Assembly: GCF_902459465.1 (NCBI RefSeq)
Contig: NC_047062.1
Coordinates: 32,792,673 to 32,856,672 of the forward strand
Direction of reading: 5' to 3'
DNA length: 64,000 bases
From: Asterias rubens
Lineage: Eukaryota; Echinodermata; Asteroidea; Forcipulatida; Asteriidae
The translations under genes and the position numbers were made by a program. How positions within the stretch are numbered: the stretch's first letter is position 1; each line of letters starts with the position of its first letter. Of this stretch, positions 11,213 through 21,399 are shown one piece after another. The notes beneath the pieces are model-generated. The model saw only the letters and a program-made list of their open reading frames with translations, was not told the origin of the DNA and ran no database searches.

Positions 11213-11790
11213 TACCAACAACAAATGTGCATAGCAATCGCAATCAGCTTGTACCAACAACAAATGTGCATAGCAGTCGCTATCAGCTTGTACCAACAAC
11301 AAATGTGCATAGCGGTCGCAATCAGCTTGTACCAACAACAAATGTGCATAGCGATCGCAATCAGCTTGTACCAACAACAAATGTGCATAGCAGTCGCTAT
11401 CAGCTTGTACCAACAACAAATGTGCATAGCGGTCGCAATCAGCTTGTACCAACAACAAATGTGCATAGCGATCGCAATCAGCTTGTACCAACAACAAATG
11501 TGCATAGCAGTCGCTATCAGCTTGTACCAACAACAAATGTGCATAGCGATCGCAATCAGCTTGTACCAACAACAAATGTGCATAGCAGTCGCTATCAGCT
11601 TGTACCAACAACAAATGTGCATAGCGGTCGCAATCAGCTTGTACCAACAACAAATGTGCATAGCGGTCGCAATCAGCTTGTACCAACAACAAATGTGCAT
11701 AGCGGTCGCAATCAGCTTGTACCAACAACAAATGTGCATAGCGGTCGCAATCAGCTTGTACCAACAACAAATGTTCATAGCGGTCGCCAA
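11213..11790. repeat. 39-bp minisatellite, about 15 copies
   Basis: The unit is AGCTTGTACCAACAACAAAT followed by GTGCATAGCRGTCGCWATC. Because 39 is a multiple of three, every frame is open, which produces long repetitive ORFs on both strands; none looks like a real protein. Unit variants (GCGATCGC, GCGGTCGC, GCAGTCGC) are interspersed, as expected for unequal exchange. The unit matches sequence flanking module A, so it probably grew from that flank. Confidence 0.92.
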
Positions 11791-12154
11791 CATCTGCAAA
11801 ACGTTTACCAACTTCCACACACAACCAAAAGGTCAAAGTTATATATAACAAATTTGGCTTTTTTTATGTTTTTTTAATGAAAATTTCGTTTAGCAAAACA
11901 ATCTCCACACAGCCATTTGTGTTTACTTTTCATCACTCTTGTGATGCAAGAGAATTTAGGTTTTTGCTTCCCCCAAACAGTGTCACTTTCCCCCTCCCCA
12001 ACAAAAAGTTCACTCAATTTTACAGTTTGGTGGCCAGTAGGGTAGGAGGTACAATGGAAGAAAGGTGGCACGTTTGCCAAGGAATGAAGGAAACTATGAT
12101 AGATTTATGAACTAACATCTGTTCTAATGTTCACAGCTCAGGAGTTTCCCTTAC
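11791..12154. other. spacer within the module array
   Basis: No gene was recognised. A short ORF at 11877-12110 has no recognisable features. Confidence 0.3.
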
Positions 12155-12269
12155 CTTTTATCAAGGAGAGAGCAGTTCATTTATCAGACTCGTACATTGT
12201 TAGGAAGCTCATCAACTTTGGACATATTCTTGGTTGATACGTAGATCTTTGTTGAGATGACAACCGTCG
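12155..12269 (-). other. exon-like module B, copy 1
   Basis: On the minus strand 115 nt lie between acceptor GTATGAAACAG and donor GATAAAAG/GTAAGG. The block contains GTTGATGAGCTTCCTAACA and GAACTGCTCTCTCCTT. All three frames have stops. The same block with the same edges recurs at 19607-19739. That argues for a duplicated non-coding exon rather than coding sequence. Confidence 0.45.
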
Positions 12270-12824
12270 CTGTTTCATACGAAATAGAGAACACAACAAA
12301 TGCTTTATGAGGCTTTTAAATAATAACAAGTTATAAAGCACATCAGTAGTTTAAGCATTTAAAATTAAAGATCAACTTGAACAAAATTAACAATTTTATT
12401 CTGTTTTATAGAAAGATAACTGAATGTGTACTGATTACATATAATTGAGTAAAAATGGATTCATAACATAAACAAATACATTTTGATAAGTGTCAAGCTT
12501 TGCAAAAAGGCAGAGTTTCATGAAAAGCCCTCTCAGCTCCTATGAATCAAAACAACATTGTGAGGTCTGGATACATGCATTGGAAGTTGCACATAAGCAA
12601 AGATGAATAATCTTCATCAAGTCTATGCTTTGATCAATTTTACATCACAACACAGACTGCTTTTACATTGGTTTTCTGAGGAACTGCATGGTAATGCAGT
12701 TCTGATTCAGCTTTGAACTTTTATGTGTCTGTGCTGGGAAACATGTTGAATGCCGCCAATTCTCACACATTCTTCAACTTCCGGGACCAAGTTGCTGAAA
12801 CCAAATGTTGAAACTGGTCATTAC

Positions 12825-12931
12825 CTGTAGATGGGGAAGACATCGTTGTACTTGGCACTGGCAGCATGAGCATCATGCTTCTACTTTTGAAGAGGTACAT
12901 GAAGACTCGTCCACTGAAAAATGGCATCTGT
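12825..12931 (-). other. exon-like module A, copy 2
   Basis: The minus-strand block lies between AG (GTTAGTTTCAG) and donor CATCTACAG/GTAATG. Open frame: MPFFSGRVFMYLF, SRSMMLMLP and onward to the donor. Related to copy 1 but with small indels, so the donor phase differs (phase 1 here against phase 0 in copies 1, 3 and 4). Confidence 0.45.
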
Positions 12932-13227
12932 CTGAAACTAACAAAGGTAAACAATATTTTGTGAAAGGGGTGTTATTTTTTTCTTCATCTGCAGCAACAA
13001 TATAATAATGCTTTTAACATAAGACATATAAGATGGCACCATACAAGTTATCTCAAATCACTTGATTTCAACAACAAGCATAAAAGAAAACTGCCCCATA
13101 TTTTGGTGTTTTTCTCGCATATCCACTGGGGGTTATTTTGTAGGTATGGGAATCAGTGATGACTCAACTCCTTTTTTTTTGGGGGGGGGGTGAATCTCTG
13201 TGCACTAGTGGCACAGGTTTTAGAGTG

Positions 13228-13848
13228 TTTAAAGGCAGTGGACACTATTGGTAATTACTCAAAATAATTATTAGCATAAAAACTTACTTGGTTACTAGTT
13301 ATGGAGAGCTGTTGATAGTATAAAACATAGTGAGAAACGGCTCCCTCTGAAGTAACATAGTTTTCGAGAAAGAAGTAATTTTCAAAAAACACAATAAAAA
13401 ATATGGACCCTGTTTCTTTCTGAATGTTTTTGAATGACTCAACTTTACATCACTTTTTTGTTCTCCTAGCATGAAAACTTACTTGGTAACAAGCAATGGA
13501 GAGCTGCTAATAGTATAAAACATTGTGAGAAACAGCTCCCTCGGAAGTAAAGTAGCTTTTTAGAAAGAAGTAGACTCTCACAAAAATATTTGAATTAAAT
13601 CAGAAACCTCAGCTGAGGTCTCGAATTCAAGGCATCTGAAAGCACACAACTTGAAGACCAATTGACTCCAAATGTTCACAGGTGAGGTTTGTTATTTGTT
13701 TTCTGCACCTTGAACACCCAGCAGGGCGGATGTGTGCGCATTACAAGTCTTAATTATTATTATTATTATTATTATACTATGTTGGGATACACTAAGTGCG
13801 AATACTGGTTGTTGACAACAACCAAAGGTGTCCAGTGCCTTTAAGACA
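13228..13848. mobile_element. MITE-like element, AAAGGCACTGGACACC family, internally duplicated or nested
   Basis: The left end is TTTAAAGGCAGTGGACACTA and the right end is GGTGTCCAGTGCCTTTAAG, inverted. The interior block with GAGAAACGGCTCCCTCTGAAG occurs twice (near 13335 and 13530), so one copy is inserted in or duplicated within another. Near 13705-13775 there is a separate TTGAACACCCAGCAGGGCGG block ending in an (ATT)n tail; the same block lies near 49400-49515. Confidence 0.7.
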
Positions 13849-14536
13849 CATCAACTGTCAGTGTGTTTTAAATCTTCCTTAAAAAAAAAAACATCTTTTT
13901 GTGGAGATGAAAACTTAAACAAATTGAAGGCATACAGTGGTGATCATGACACCATAACTTATGAACATGCACAATTGCGAATTGCGAATTGCAAATCAAG
14001 TAATATGACATATCCTAATATTAGTGCAAAAACAAGAATTGCCAACATTTGCACCTTGCAACTAGGAAATATTTAAAATAAAATTCAAAGTATTTTTGAA
14101 CATTTTTTTGAAAAAGGAAAAATTTCTAAATTATTTGTTCATCTTGGAAAGATTTTTACTTTTTACAGGGAACTTTCTGCAGAACCAAGAGCAGTTCAGG
14201 CAGCTCTGTATTACCTGTTAGGTACTAAAACGTATGCCGCCGGTGCTCTACCAACTGAGCTATGTACTCACAACCTACTGGCCATTGACACAATACTTTT
14301 TCCCCCTTTCTGTCATATTGCCTTTTTGTACAGGGCCCCCAGGGAGAACACTGTTTTCACACTAATGGAGCTACCCTGTATACAAAATTCTTCATAATAA
14401 TTTTTAAAAAATAACATCAACAACTAACAATTTTCAGTGGCTTTTGTAGGGCCAAGCTACTTTGAATCAGTCAATCCAAATAAGGACCATTTGGTGCTAT
14501 TAGTTGTTGAACCCACATGTTGAAACTGGTGCTTAC

Positions 14537-14634
14537 CTGTTGCTGGAGAAGACAATGTCTTATCTGACACATGGGCAGCATGAACATCAAACATCTAGTT
14601 CTGGAGAGATAGACTTCATCTGACAATGGCATGT
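14537..14634 (-). other. exon-like module A, copy 3
   Basis: The minus-strand block ends at a strong donor, CAGCAACAG/GTAAGCAC, with acceptor choices GCATTTAG or GCTACAG just upstream. An open frame starts with an ATG: MPLSDEVYLSRTRCLMFMLP and continues to the donor in phase 0. It is the cleanest open copy. Confidence 0.5.
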
Positions 14635-14774
14635 CTGTAGCTAGCCTAAATGCAAAAAAAATATTTTGTGAAAGGGGTATGTTGTTTTTCCTTCAACTGC
14701 AAGAACAATATGATAATACTTTGACCATAAGAGGGCGCCGTATAAGTAATCTTTTAAACAACAAGCATTACACA

Positions 14775-16696
14775 ATAGACCGATTGCATGACCAAGGAGG
14801 ACTTTGAAATTTGAATAGCGGACAATAGAAGGACAGATAGCAAATCCTTCATTGCTTAAGCAAGATTGAAACAAAAGAAGAAGATAAAGTTGGGCCACTA
14901 AAATATCAACAAGGCAATTGACAATAATTGACGACAAGTCTTAAGCAAATTTACTGAATGACTACTTCGCATCAGTCTTCACAAAGGAGGATATGGTAGA
15001 CCTTCCAGAACCAACAATGAAGTGTTGAGGTCCAATCCTTTTTGTAATCTACGTCAATGACATCGTGGAAGGCACTGTATGCAAACGGTGACACAAAGTT
15101 AGGCACTGTAGACTAAGTCAAGAAGCTGCTTATACAGTAGACTGCAAGAAGATCTTAACAAGATCAATCAATGGTCTGAAAAGGTGCAGATGCTGTTTAA
15201 TCCTCAGAAGTGTCATGTGATGCACCTTGGTCACATAACCCTACTACAAGGAGTCAGTGGGCCTTACATCGGTAGACGAGGAAAACGATCTGGGTGTGAC
15301 AATACACCGATCACTTAAATTCTCAAGACACTGTGCAGAAGCTGCGAGAAAAGCAAACATAATTGTTGGTATCATCTACAGAAATTTCAGAGTCAAGAGC
15401 AAATATGTGGTCCATAGCTTCTTCACTCTCAACAAAAACATCAAAGTCTTGGAAAAGGTTCAACGATGGATGACAAGGATGATACCAGAGCTAAAGAATA
15501 AACCATATGAAGACCGACTGAAGGCACTACATCTAACTACTCTGAAAGCAAGAAGACTGAGAGAGGTGACTTCATAGAGGTGTTCAGCATCCTCAAGAGA
15601 GTCGACCACCTGGGGAGCCATAGCTTCTTCACTCTCAACACAAATATCACAGTCTTGGAAAAGGTTCAACGGTGGATGAAAAGGATGATACCAGAGCTAA
15701 AGGATAAACCACTCTCAGCACAAATACAAGGGAGAGGGGACACTCAATTAAACAGGACAAGAAGAGAAGTCATCTCAATTCACGTCATCACTCATTCAGC
15801 CAGAGAGGGGTGAACTGGTGGAACAGCCTACCATGAGAGTGTGTGGCAGTAGATACAGTTCTCCACTTCAAAAAGGTCCTAGGGGAAATTGGGTATGAAA
15901 TGGACAGACTTGTGGCTCTTTACCCCATGGCCAGCTTGCTGGCAACAGCTAGTTGGCAGTCTATAGGTGAGATACAGGTGAGACCTGAGCTACGCAGTAA
16001 AGACGCCCGTAGACTCGTACTGTGATGGAACTCAAGTAACTTTATTTTCAGTTAATAACACTTATTACTCAAAACAAAAGCCCTTTAATAAAATTGTATG
16101 TTGTAACATTGGTTTGCATGACATTAACAGTATCAAAGATCCAGTTTTCTTCCACAAAAAATTTTTTTTTTTAGCTACATGTGTGTATGGTTAGAGTACA
16201 TAAACTATTGATGCTCGCAGCGCGTCTGCAGTGGATTTTGAACTGTGTAAGCCCTCAAATCAAAGCGAAGTGAGGCTCTAGCTACACCATGCCAAGGGAG
16301 ACTGAAGTTGTCAGACTCTAGCTGATACAGCTACTTTTTTTAATCAAATAATTTTGGGTGAAAATAAAGGAATTTGCACCTTATAACAGTACACTTTCAT
16401 TTAACAGCAAAACCAATATTGGGGGCAGTTTATCGAAAATCCATGCAGTAATATTTGCCTAGGATTGATATTCTCAGAAAAAAAAAATTCCTTGTTGCTG
16501 AAACTGTCTTTACCCATTACTGGCACCAGTAAGGTCTTGGGTACAAACTCCGGAATAAACTCTTGAACATTCTTGAGAGGTTTTGATAAAGAAAAACCTT
16601 GATCAATCAAACACTCACATGCAATAATAATCATACTTTTATTGCACTTTGATATGGAGGATGCCGTGTTGACTGAGCTTGTGCAATCGGTCTATA
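14775..16696. repeat. region bounded by inverted AATAGACCGATTGCA sequences
   Basis: CACAATAGACCGATTGCA at the left and TGCAATCGGTCTATATTGTG at the right form a short inverted repeat about 1.9 kb apart, with a broken non-LTR reverse transcriptase inside. The arms are short (about 16 bp), so this could be a nested element or two separate insertions. Confidence 0.4.
14950..15925 (+). pseudogene. non-LTR retrotransposon reverse transcriptase remnant (CR1/Rex1-like)
   Basis: Fragments in several frames follow the usual order. NDYFASVFTKEDMVDLPEP lies near 14955, then the RT-like FVIYVNDIVEGT near 15045, then WSEKVQMLFNPQKCHVMHLG near 15175. A DLGVTIHRSLKFSRHCAEAA segment (15257 onward) and MIPELKNKPYEDRLKAL follow. 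A WWNSLP-like C-terminal tail is suggested near 15815. The catalytic middle is deleted and the segment around HSFFTLNKNI is duplicated (15411 and 15625). This is a dead 3' portion of a LINE. Confidence 0.75.
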
Positions 16697-16971
16697 TTGT
16701 GATATTTTTGCGGTTTTCTCTCACATTCCATTTTGAGGTTGTTTTGTTGTATGGGGACTCAGTGACACTTCCAACTCTTAAATTTTTAGGTAAATCTCTG
16801 CATACTTAAACAGGTTTCAATTATTGTTTTCCCAAAAAACAGCCAGAGCACAGGAAAAAAACTAAATACATGTAAAAGGGTTTCAAACTTGTACTAATGG
16901 CTTGTATATCAAACGATCAAAAAACACTTGATGCATCTCAAATTAATGGTTGATCACATAAATCAACTTAC

Positions 16972-17068
16972 CTGTTGATGAAGACATCCTTGAATCTTGA
17001 TGATGAGCAGCATGCACCGACTTCTGCAGAGGTAGACTTCATCTGACAATGGTGGGTCAGCAGCAAGC
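16972..17068 (-). other. exon-like module A, copy 4
   Basis: 97 nt on the minus strand lie between GCATTTAG and CATCAACAG/GTAAGTTG. The open frame reads LSDEVYLCRSRCMLLIIKIQ and continues to the donor in phase 0. Edges and content match copies 1 and 3. Confidence 0.5.
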
Positions 17069-17119
17069 CTAAATGCAAACAAATTATAAACAGGATTCTG
17101 TAAAAAGGGGTGTATCTAC

Positions 17120-18158
17120 CAATAAGGTATTCAAGGCACTGGCACAAAGGGAAAAAAACAGGTAAAGGATAAGTTTAGAAGAAAGTATACTGCTATTCAC
17201 GCAAGTGTTCCTAAGTGTTCAGCAAGGTTGTCAAATGTAGCAATATTTGACAAGATTTTGAAAGAGAACTAGTTGGACAGTAGAAAAATTGTTGTCTTTC
17301 ACATGAGGTACTATTTGTAAAATGTTGCAACCGTGCTACAATTACGCAAGGGACCCTTGCTAGATTACTCTCGTGTGAAAGGGGCTTATTATGAGAACTA
17401 TCAAATAACCCAAACCATACCAAAAACATGATGAGTGTTCTGGGTTCTTCTTCATGCATTAGGGCAATTCCAACCAAACATGGACATGACACCAACAAAT
17501 CAAATTGTTGTCACTTTCTTTCCACTTAGAAGTGGAACATATGAAACCAATTTATTTTTAGTTGATGACAAGCAATGAACCCAATTTTGCCAAATTGACT
17601 GGAAAACTATCAATGCGACTGACCATGGTTTTGCCATGTGTACTTAAAATTTCAAGTTGCTAACCATTTATAAATATCCTGTTGGATACTCATGTACAAG
17701 AGTTGTGTGTTTCAGGTTTTAAAACTTCCACAAGTTTTTTTAGTTAGTGGAAACTTTGATTGTGACTAGTGTGTTTTTACCACGTGTCCTTTTTGTATAA
17801 TGCGACTGACCGCTTTTTACATTATAACATCAAGTGCACAAAGCCAACAACATTTCCAATATCATCAATTCAAAGCCTTGGGTGTCAAGCACAAATCAGT
17901 CTTTAAACTTAGTGGAAAGAATATCTAACATAAAACTGCTAGCACCAAGATCAAGAAATGACACAGAAAAGTGATGCGACTCACCATGGAATTGCCCATT
18001 ACATTTACAAGAAATAACCTTGACCTTTATGTCCAGAGGATGAAGCAAAAGTTCCTTGCAGACAAACTTACTTGTTTAAATATTTTTTTCAAAGCCTTTT
18101 TATCATCAAACTGTCTTAAAACTCTTGATAGTCTCAAATTAAAGGTTTATGAATCTAC
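17120..18158. other. spacer within the module array
   Basis: AT-rich; no gene, RNA or clear repeat identified. Confidence 0.3.
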
Positions 18159-18228
18159 CTGAAGACATCGTTGAATCCTAAACTAGGCTGTATTCCCATC
18201 ATGCATCTTCTTTTGGGGTAGACTTCAT
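18159..18228 (-). other. exon-like module A, copy 5 (shortened)
   Basis: The minus-strand block is shortened. Acceptor GGCTACAG leads to DEVYPKRRCMMGIQP and onward, ending at donor GTCTTCAG/GTAGATTC. The 5' part equivalent to the MPLS segment is missing and the donor phase is shifted. Confidence 0.4.
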
Positions 18229-18329
18229 CTGTAGCCAGCCTAAATGCAAATAAGAAAGGGTGTGTTATTTATTTGCCCCCATTTGCAGCAATAGCTTGGG
18301 CGCTATACAGGTAGCATCAGAAAACTTGC

Positions 18330-19330
18330 TCTCATCTTATGGTTGTAAACAATACACTTAAGATGGCCCATCTTTTTTGGATGGCTCATCCATGGAGATT
18401 TGGTGACGGTTTCATTCTCTTTAAGGTGAATCTCTGTGTACCAAATCATCGCGAGAGTTCAACCAAATATTATATTTAATCCTGATGCAATTATTATAAC
18501 CAATACCTAAGAAACAAAATGAATAATTTTGTTTAGTTTGGTGTCTCAAGTGAACCAGTTAGCACTGGCAAATCTTGGCTTTTGGGGGCTATCCTTGGAT
18601 AATTTTGCGCATTATATCTATCTTGGCTTATAATTTGGTTTATTTATATATCTTTGTCTTTTTTCCTGTTCTTGTGTGACTTGTATTTTTGGTATGTTCT
18701 TACTGTAGTTTTATCCGAATAAACTCAATCAATCGACCAGAGACTGTGGTAGACAAACACGCTATGTGTTCCTCCATGCTATCATTATACAGTACAGAAT
18801 GCAGTCACTGTGCTACAATCCGTTGCCTCCTAACAATAGGGACAAAGGGTACTGAAATTTTGTGCTTGAAATTAACCTACATACAATCTCCCTTTTCCTG
18901 GAATACTTGGGTAACCCTCAAATCTGAAATCTGATAAACAAACAAGGATTACCAGTGACAGATATGCTGAACTGACGTTTTTGGCATGGGGCGTAGGTCT
19001 GCGATTTTAGCAAGATTAATCCTGGTGCATTTTATAAGAAAGTTTCTTTTATTTACATGGTCAAGCCATAATTTTATTTGCTATTCCAACACTGCACATA
19101 TTATTCAGGAAATTCTGAAAATTAAGCCCGAAGGTCAGCTGGCGAAAGCAAAGATTATCTGGTGTAAATTGAGGCGGCAACTTTTTGAAAATACAAGACA
19201 AACTGTCACAGGAAAGGATTAATACACAAAAGGCCTAGTTTTTTTGTTACCATTGATCTGCTTCTCATTATTTTATTATAATATTGTGGAAGATGTAATG
19301 CCGACCGTTCCAGCCTGGCTGAGTCAAATT
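18330..19330. other. spacer within the module array
   Basis: No recognisable gene. ORFs at 18689-18934 and 18986-19222 lack motifs and splice context that I can support. Confidence 0.3.
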
Positions 19331-19606
19331 TTGCTCATGTATCCACTTTAAAACATTCAAACCTGTAACTGGGATTAGAAGGCAATATAACTTTGTAAAC
19401 TACCGCCTTTGAAGTAATATTGTTGTTGAGAAAAAGGTATTTTCACCCAAAACAATTTTAATAGAAAGACTAATTGAATAATTGAGCCAACATTTTCTCA
19501 GGGTTGTTATTTTATGCATATTGTTGGGAAACAGTGACTGAGGATACATGTACTTGTCTTTGACAACTACCAAAAGTATACCCTGCCTTTAAGAAGTTAC
19601 CCTTAC

Positions 19607-19739
19607 CTTTTATAAAGGAGAGAGCAGTTCAGTGACCAGACTCGTTGTACACTGTTAGGAAGCTCATCAACTGTTGGTCTCAGACATGTACGTACTTGGT
19701 TGATGAGTAGATCTCTGGCCGTGGAGATGAAAACCCTCG
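19607..19739 (-). other. exon-like module B, copy 2
   Basis: The minus-strand block runs from acceptor TAAGATACAG/CGAGGG to donor TATAAAAG/GTAAGGGT. It shares TTGATGAGCTTCCTAACA and GAACTGCTCTCTCCTT with copy 1 and keeps both splice-like edges, although all frames contain stops. Confidence 0.45.
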
Positions 19740-19798
19740 CTGTATCTTAAACAAAAGAATACAATAATCTTTTATCTTAGCTTTACAATCCAAGTTAC

Positions 19799-19896
19799 TT
19801 GTTGATGGTGAAGGTATCCTTGAATCTTGAGGCTGGGCTGCATTGACATCCTGCATCTACTGTTAGAGAGGCAGACTTCATCTGACAGAGACATGA
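19799..19896 (-). other. exon-like module A, copy 6
   Basis: The minus-strand block opens after ACATTCAG and reads MSLSDEVCLSNSRCRMSMQP and onward. The donor position has changed to CAACAA/GTAACT, a weaker site than in other copies. Confidence 0.4.
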
Positions 19897-20457
19897 CTGA
19901 ATGTAAACAAAATAAATTAAAAACAACATCTTGTGAAAGGTTGGGCCGGGCAAGATTTAGCGGGGAATTCGTGAAAGGGTGTCACAATTAGCTGGAAATT
20001 TTAAAGCCAGGTGTCCAACTTTTTAACACTCAATACATGTCATTGACAGGGTCTTAGAGCATTGGTGGTGCGGCACTCGAATAGTTTGGAATCCGGAAGT
20101 ACAAAGCATGGGAAATTCCAAACTTATTTGCAAAAAGGGACTTGGACACATGCACATGGTATGTGAGGTCTCAGCCCGGCCAGGTTCATTGCTGGTGGTT
20201 GATCTTAAAGGTTTATCATCTTCCTCAGCGGGTAGGATGCTCTATGGTGTTATCATAATTATGGTCGACCAAACGGGTTAGTTCCTAGTCTAGGCCATGG
20301 GACTAGGGACCGCGTCTCGGGAGTAGGGGGTGCCCCCCTCAGACGGGGGCATGTACTTTGGTGCACTGAAAAGACTACAAGGGCCCTGATGATCATCTGG
20401 GGTGTGTTTTAGGGATGTCTTTGTGGTGTGACCAATTAATGGTTGTTCATAAGTTAC

Positions 20458-20553
20458 CTGTTAATGGAGAAGGTATCCTTGCATCTTGTGGCTGCACTGC
20501 ATTCACATCATGCATCTTTTTGAGAGGCTAGACATCATTTGACAGCAGCGTGA
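20458..20553 (-). other. exon-like module A, copy 7 (degenerate)
   Basis: The minus-strand block lies between GTCTACAG and donor CATTAACAG/GTAACTTA. The splice-like edges persist, but the frame homologous to the other copies has a TAG after DV, so it is not coding in that frame. Confidence 0.4.
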
Positions 20554-21229
20554 CTGTAGACAAAATAAAAACATTTTGTGTTAAAGGGTGTGTTTTCTTT
20601 TCCATATATAGCTTTGACCAACAGAGGGGTCACACAGGTAAAACACTTAGTGTACTTTGTGGTTTAAAATTTAAAATAATATGCTTTGAGACGGCTCATC
20701 CTTGTTTTTCTCACCTTTCCACTGGGGGGGGGAGGGGGCAAGATTTTTTAGCAAGGACTTTGTAAAAAGGTGTCACAAGCTGAAAATTTTAAACCCGGGT
20801 CTCCAAACTCTTTGAGTTTTATCTGTCAGTATTTGATCAAGTCAGTACATGTACATCGTTGCATAAGGAGTTATGACCATTTTAAGTTGTTCATTGTTTC
20901 AGCTCATCTATCTGGAACCAGTGATAAACCCTTTGAGTTTTATCTGTTCATATGAATCTAGTGTAAGAAGCAATGTGTTTTAAGTTTCAGGTCACCAAAT
21001 CATTTAAAGAGTTACAATGTTATAATGTTTGTCCTTGTTTTAGCTCATTCAACTGGAATCAGTTGGTGTATCTCAACATGTGTAAAATAACAAACTTGTA
21101 AAAATTTGAGATCAATCAGTCATCAAAGTTGCGAGATAAAACCCTTGTCACACGAAGCTGTTTGCATTTAGATGGTTGATTTCGAGACCTCAAGTTCTAA
21201 TTCTGAGGTCTCAAAATCAAATTCGTGGA

Positions 21230-21396
21230 AAATTACTTCTTTCTCGTAAACTACGTCACTTGAGAGGGAGCCGTTTCTCATAATGTTTTATACCATCAAC
21301 CTCTCCCATTACTCGTAACCAAGAAAGGTTTTATGCCAATAAGCTAATGTTATTTTGAGTAATTACATGTACCAATAGTGTCCACTGCCTTTAAAC
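21230..21396. mobile_element. MITE-like element, AAAGGCACTGGACACC family, 3' part
   Basis: GAGGGAGCCGTTTCTCATAA, then ACTCGTAACCAAG, and an end of AGTGTCCACTGCCTTTAAA. It is oriented as the 6353 copy; the left end is diverged or missing. Confidence 0.65.
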
Positions 21397-21399
21397 ATA

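Noticed and set aside
11042..11877. Long ORFs on both strands (up to 269 codons)
   Set aside because: They are translations of a 39-bp tandem repeat, open in every frame because the unit length is divisible by three; there is no non-repetitive coding content.
18689..19222. Two consecutive ORFs of about 80 codons
   Set aside because: No motifs, no conserved counterpart in the other duplicated units, and no matching splice signals.
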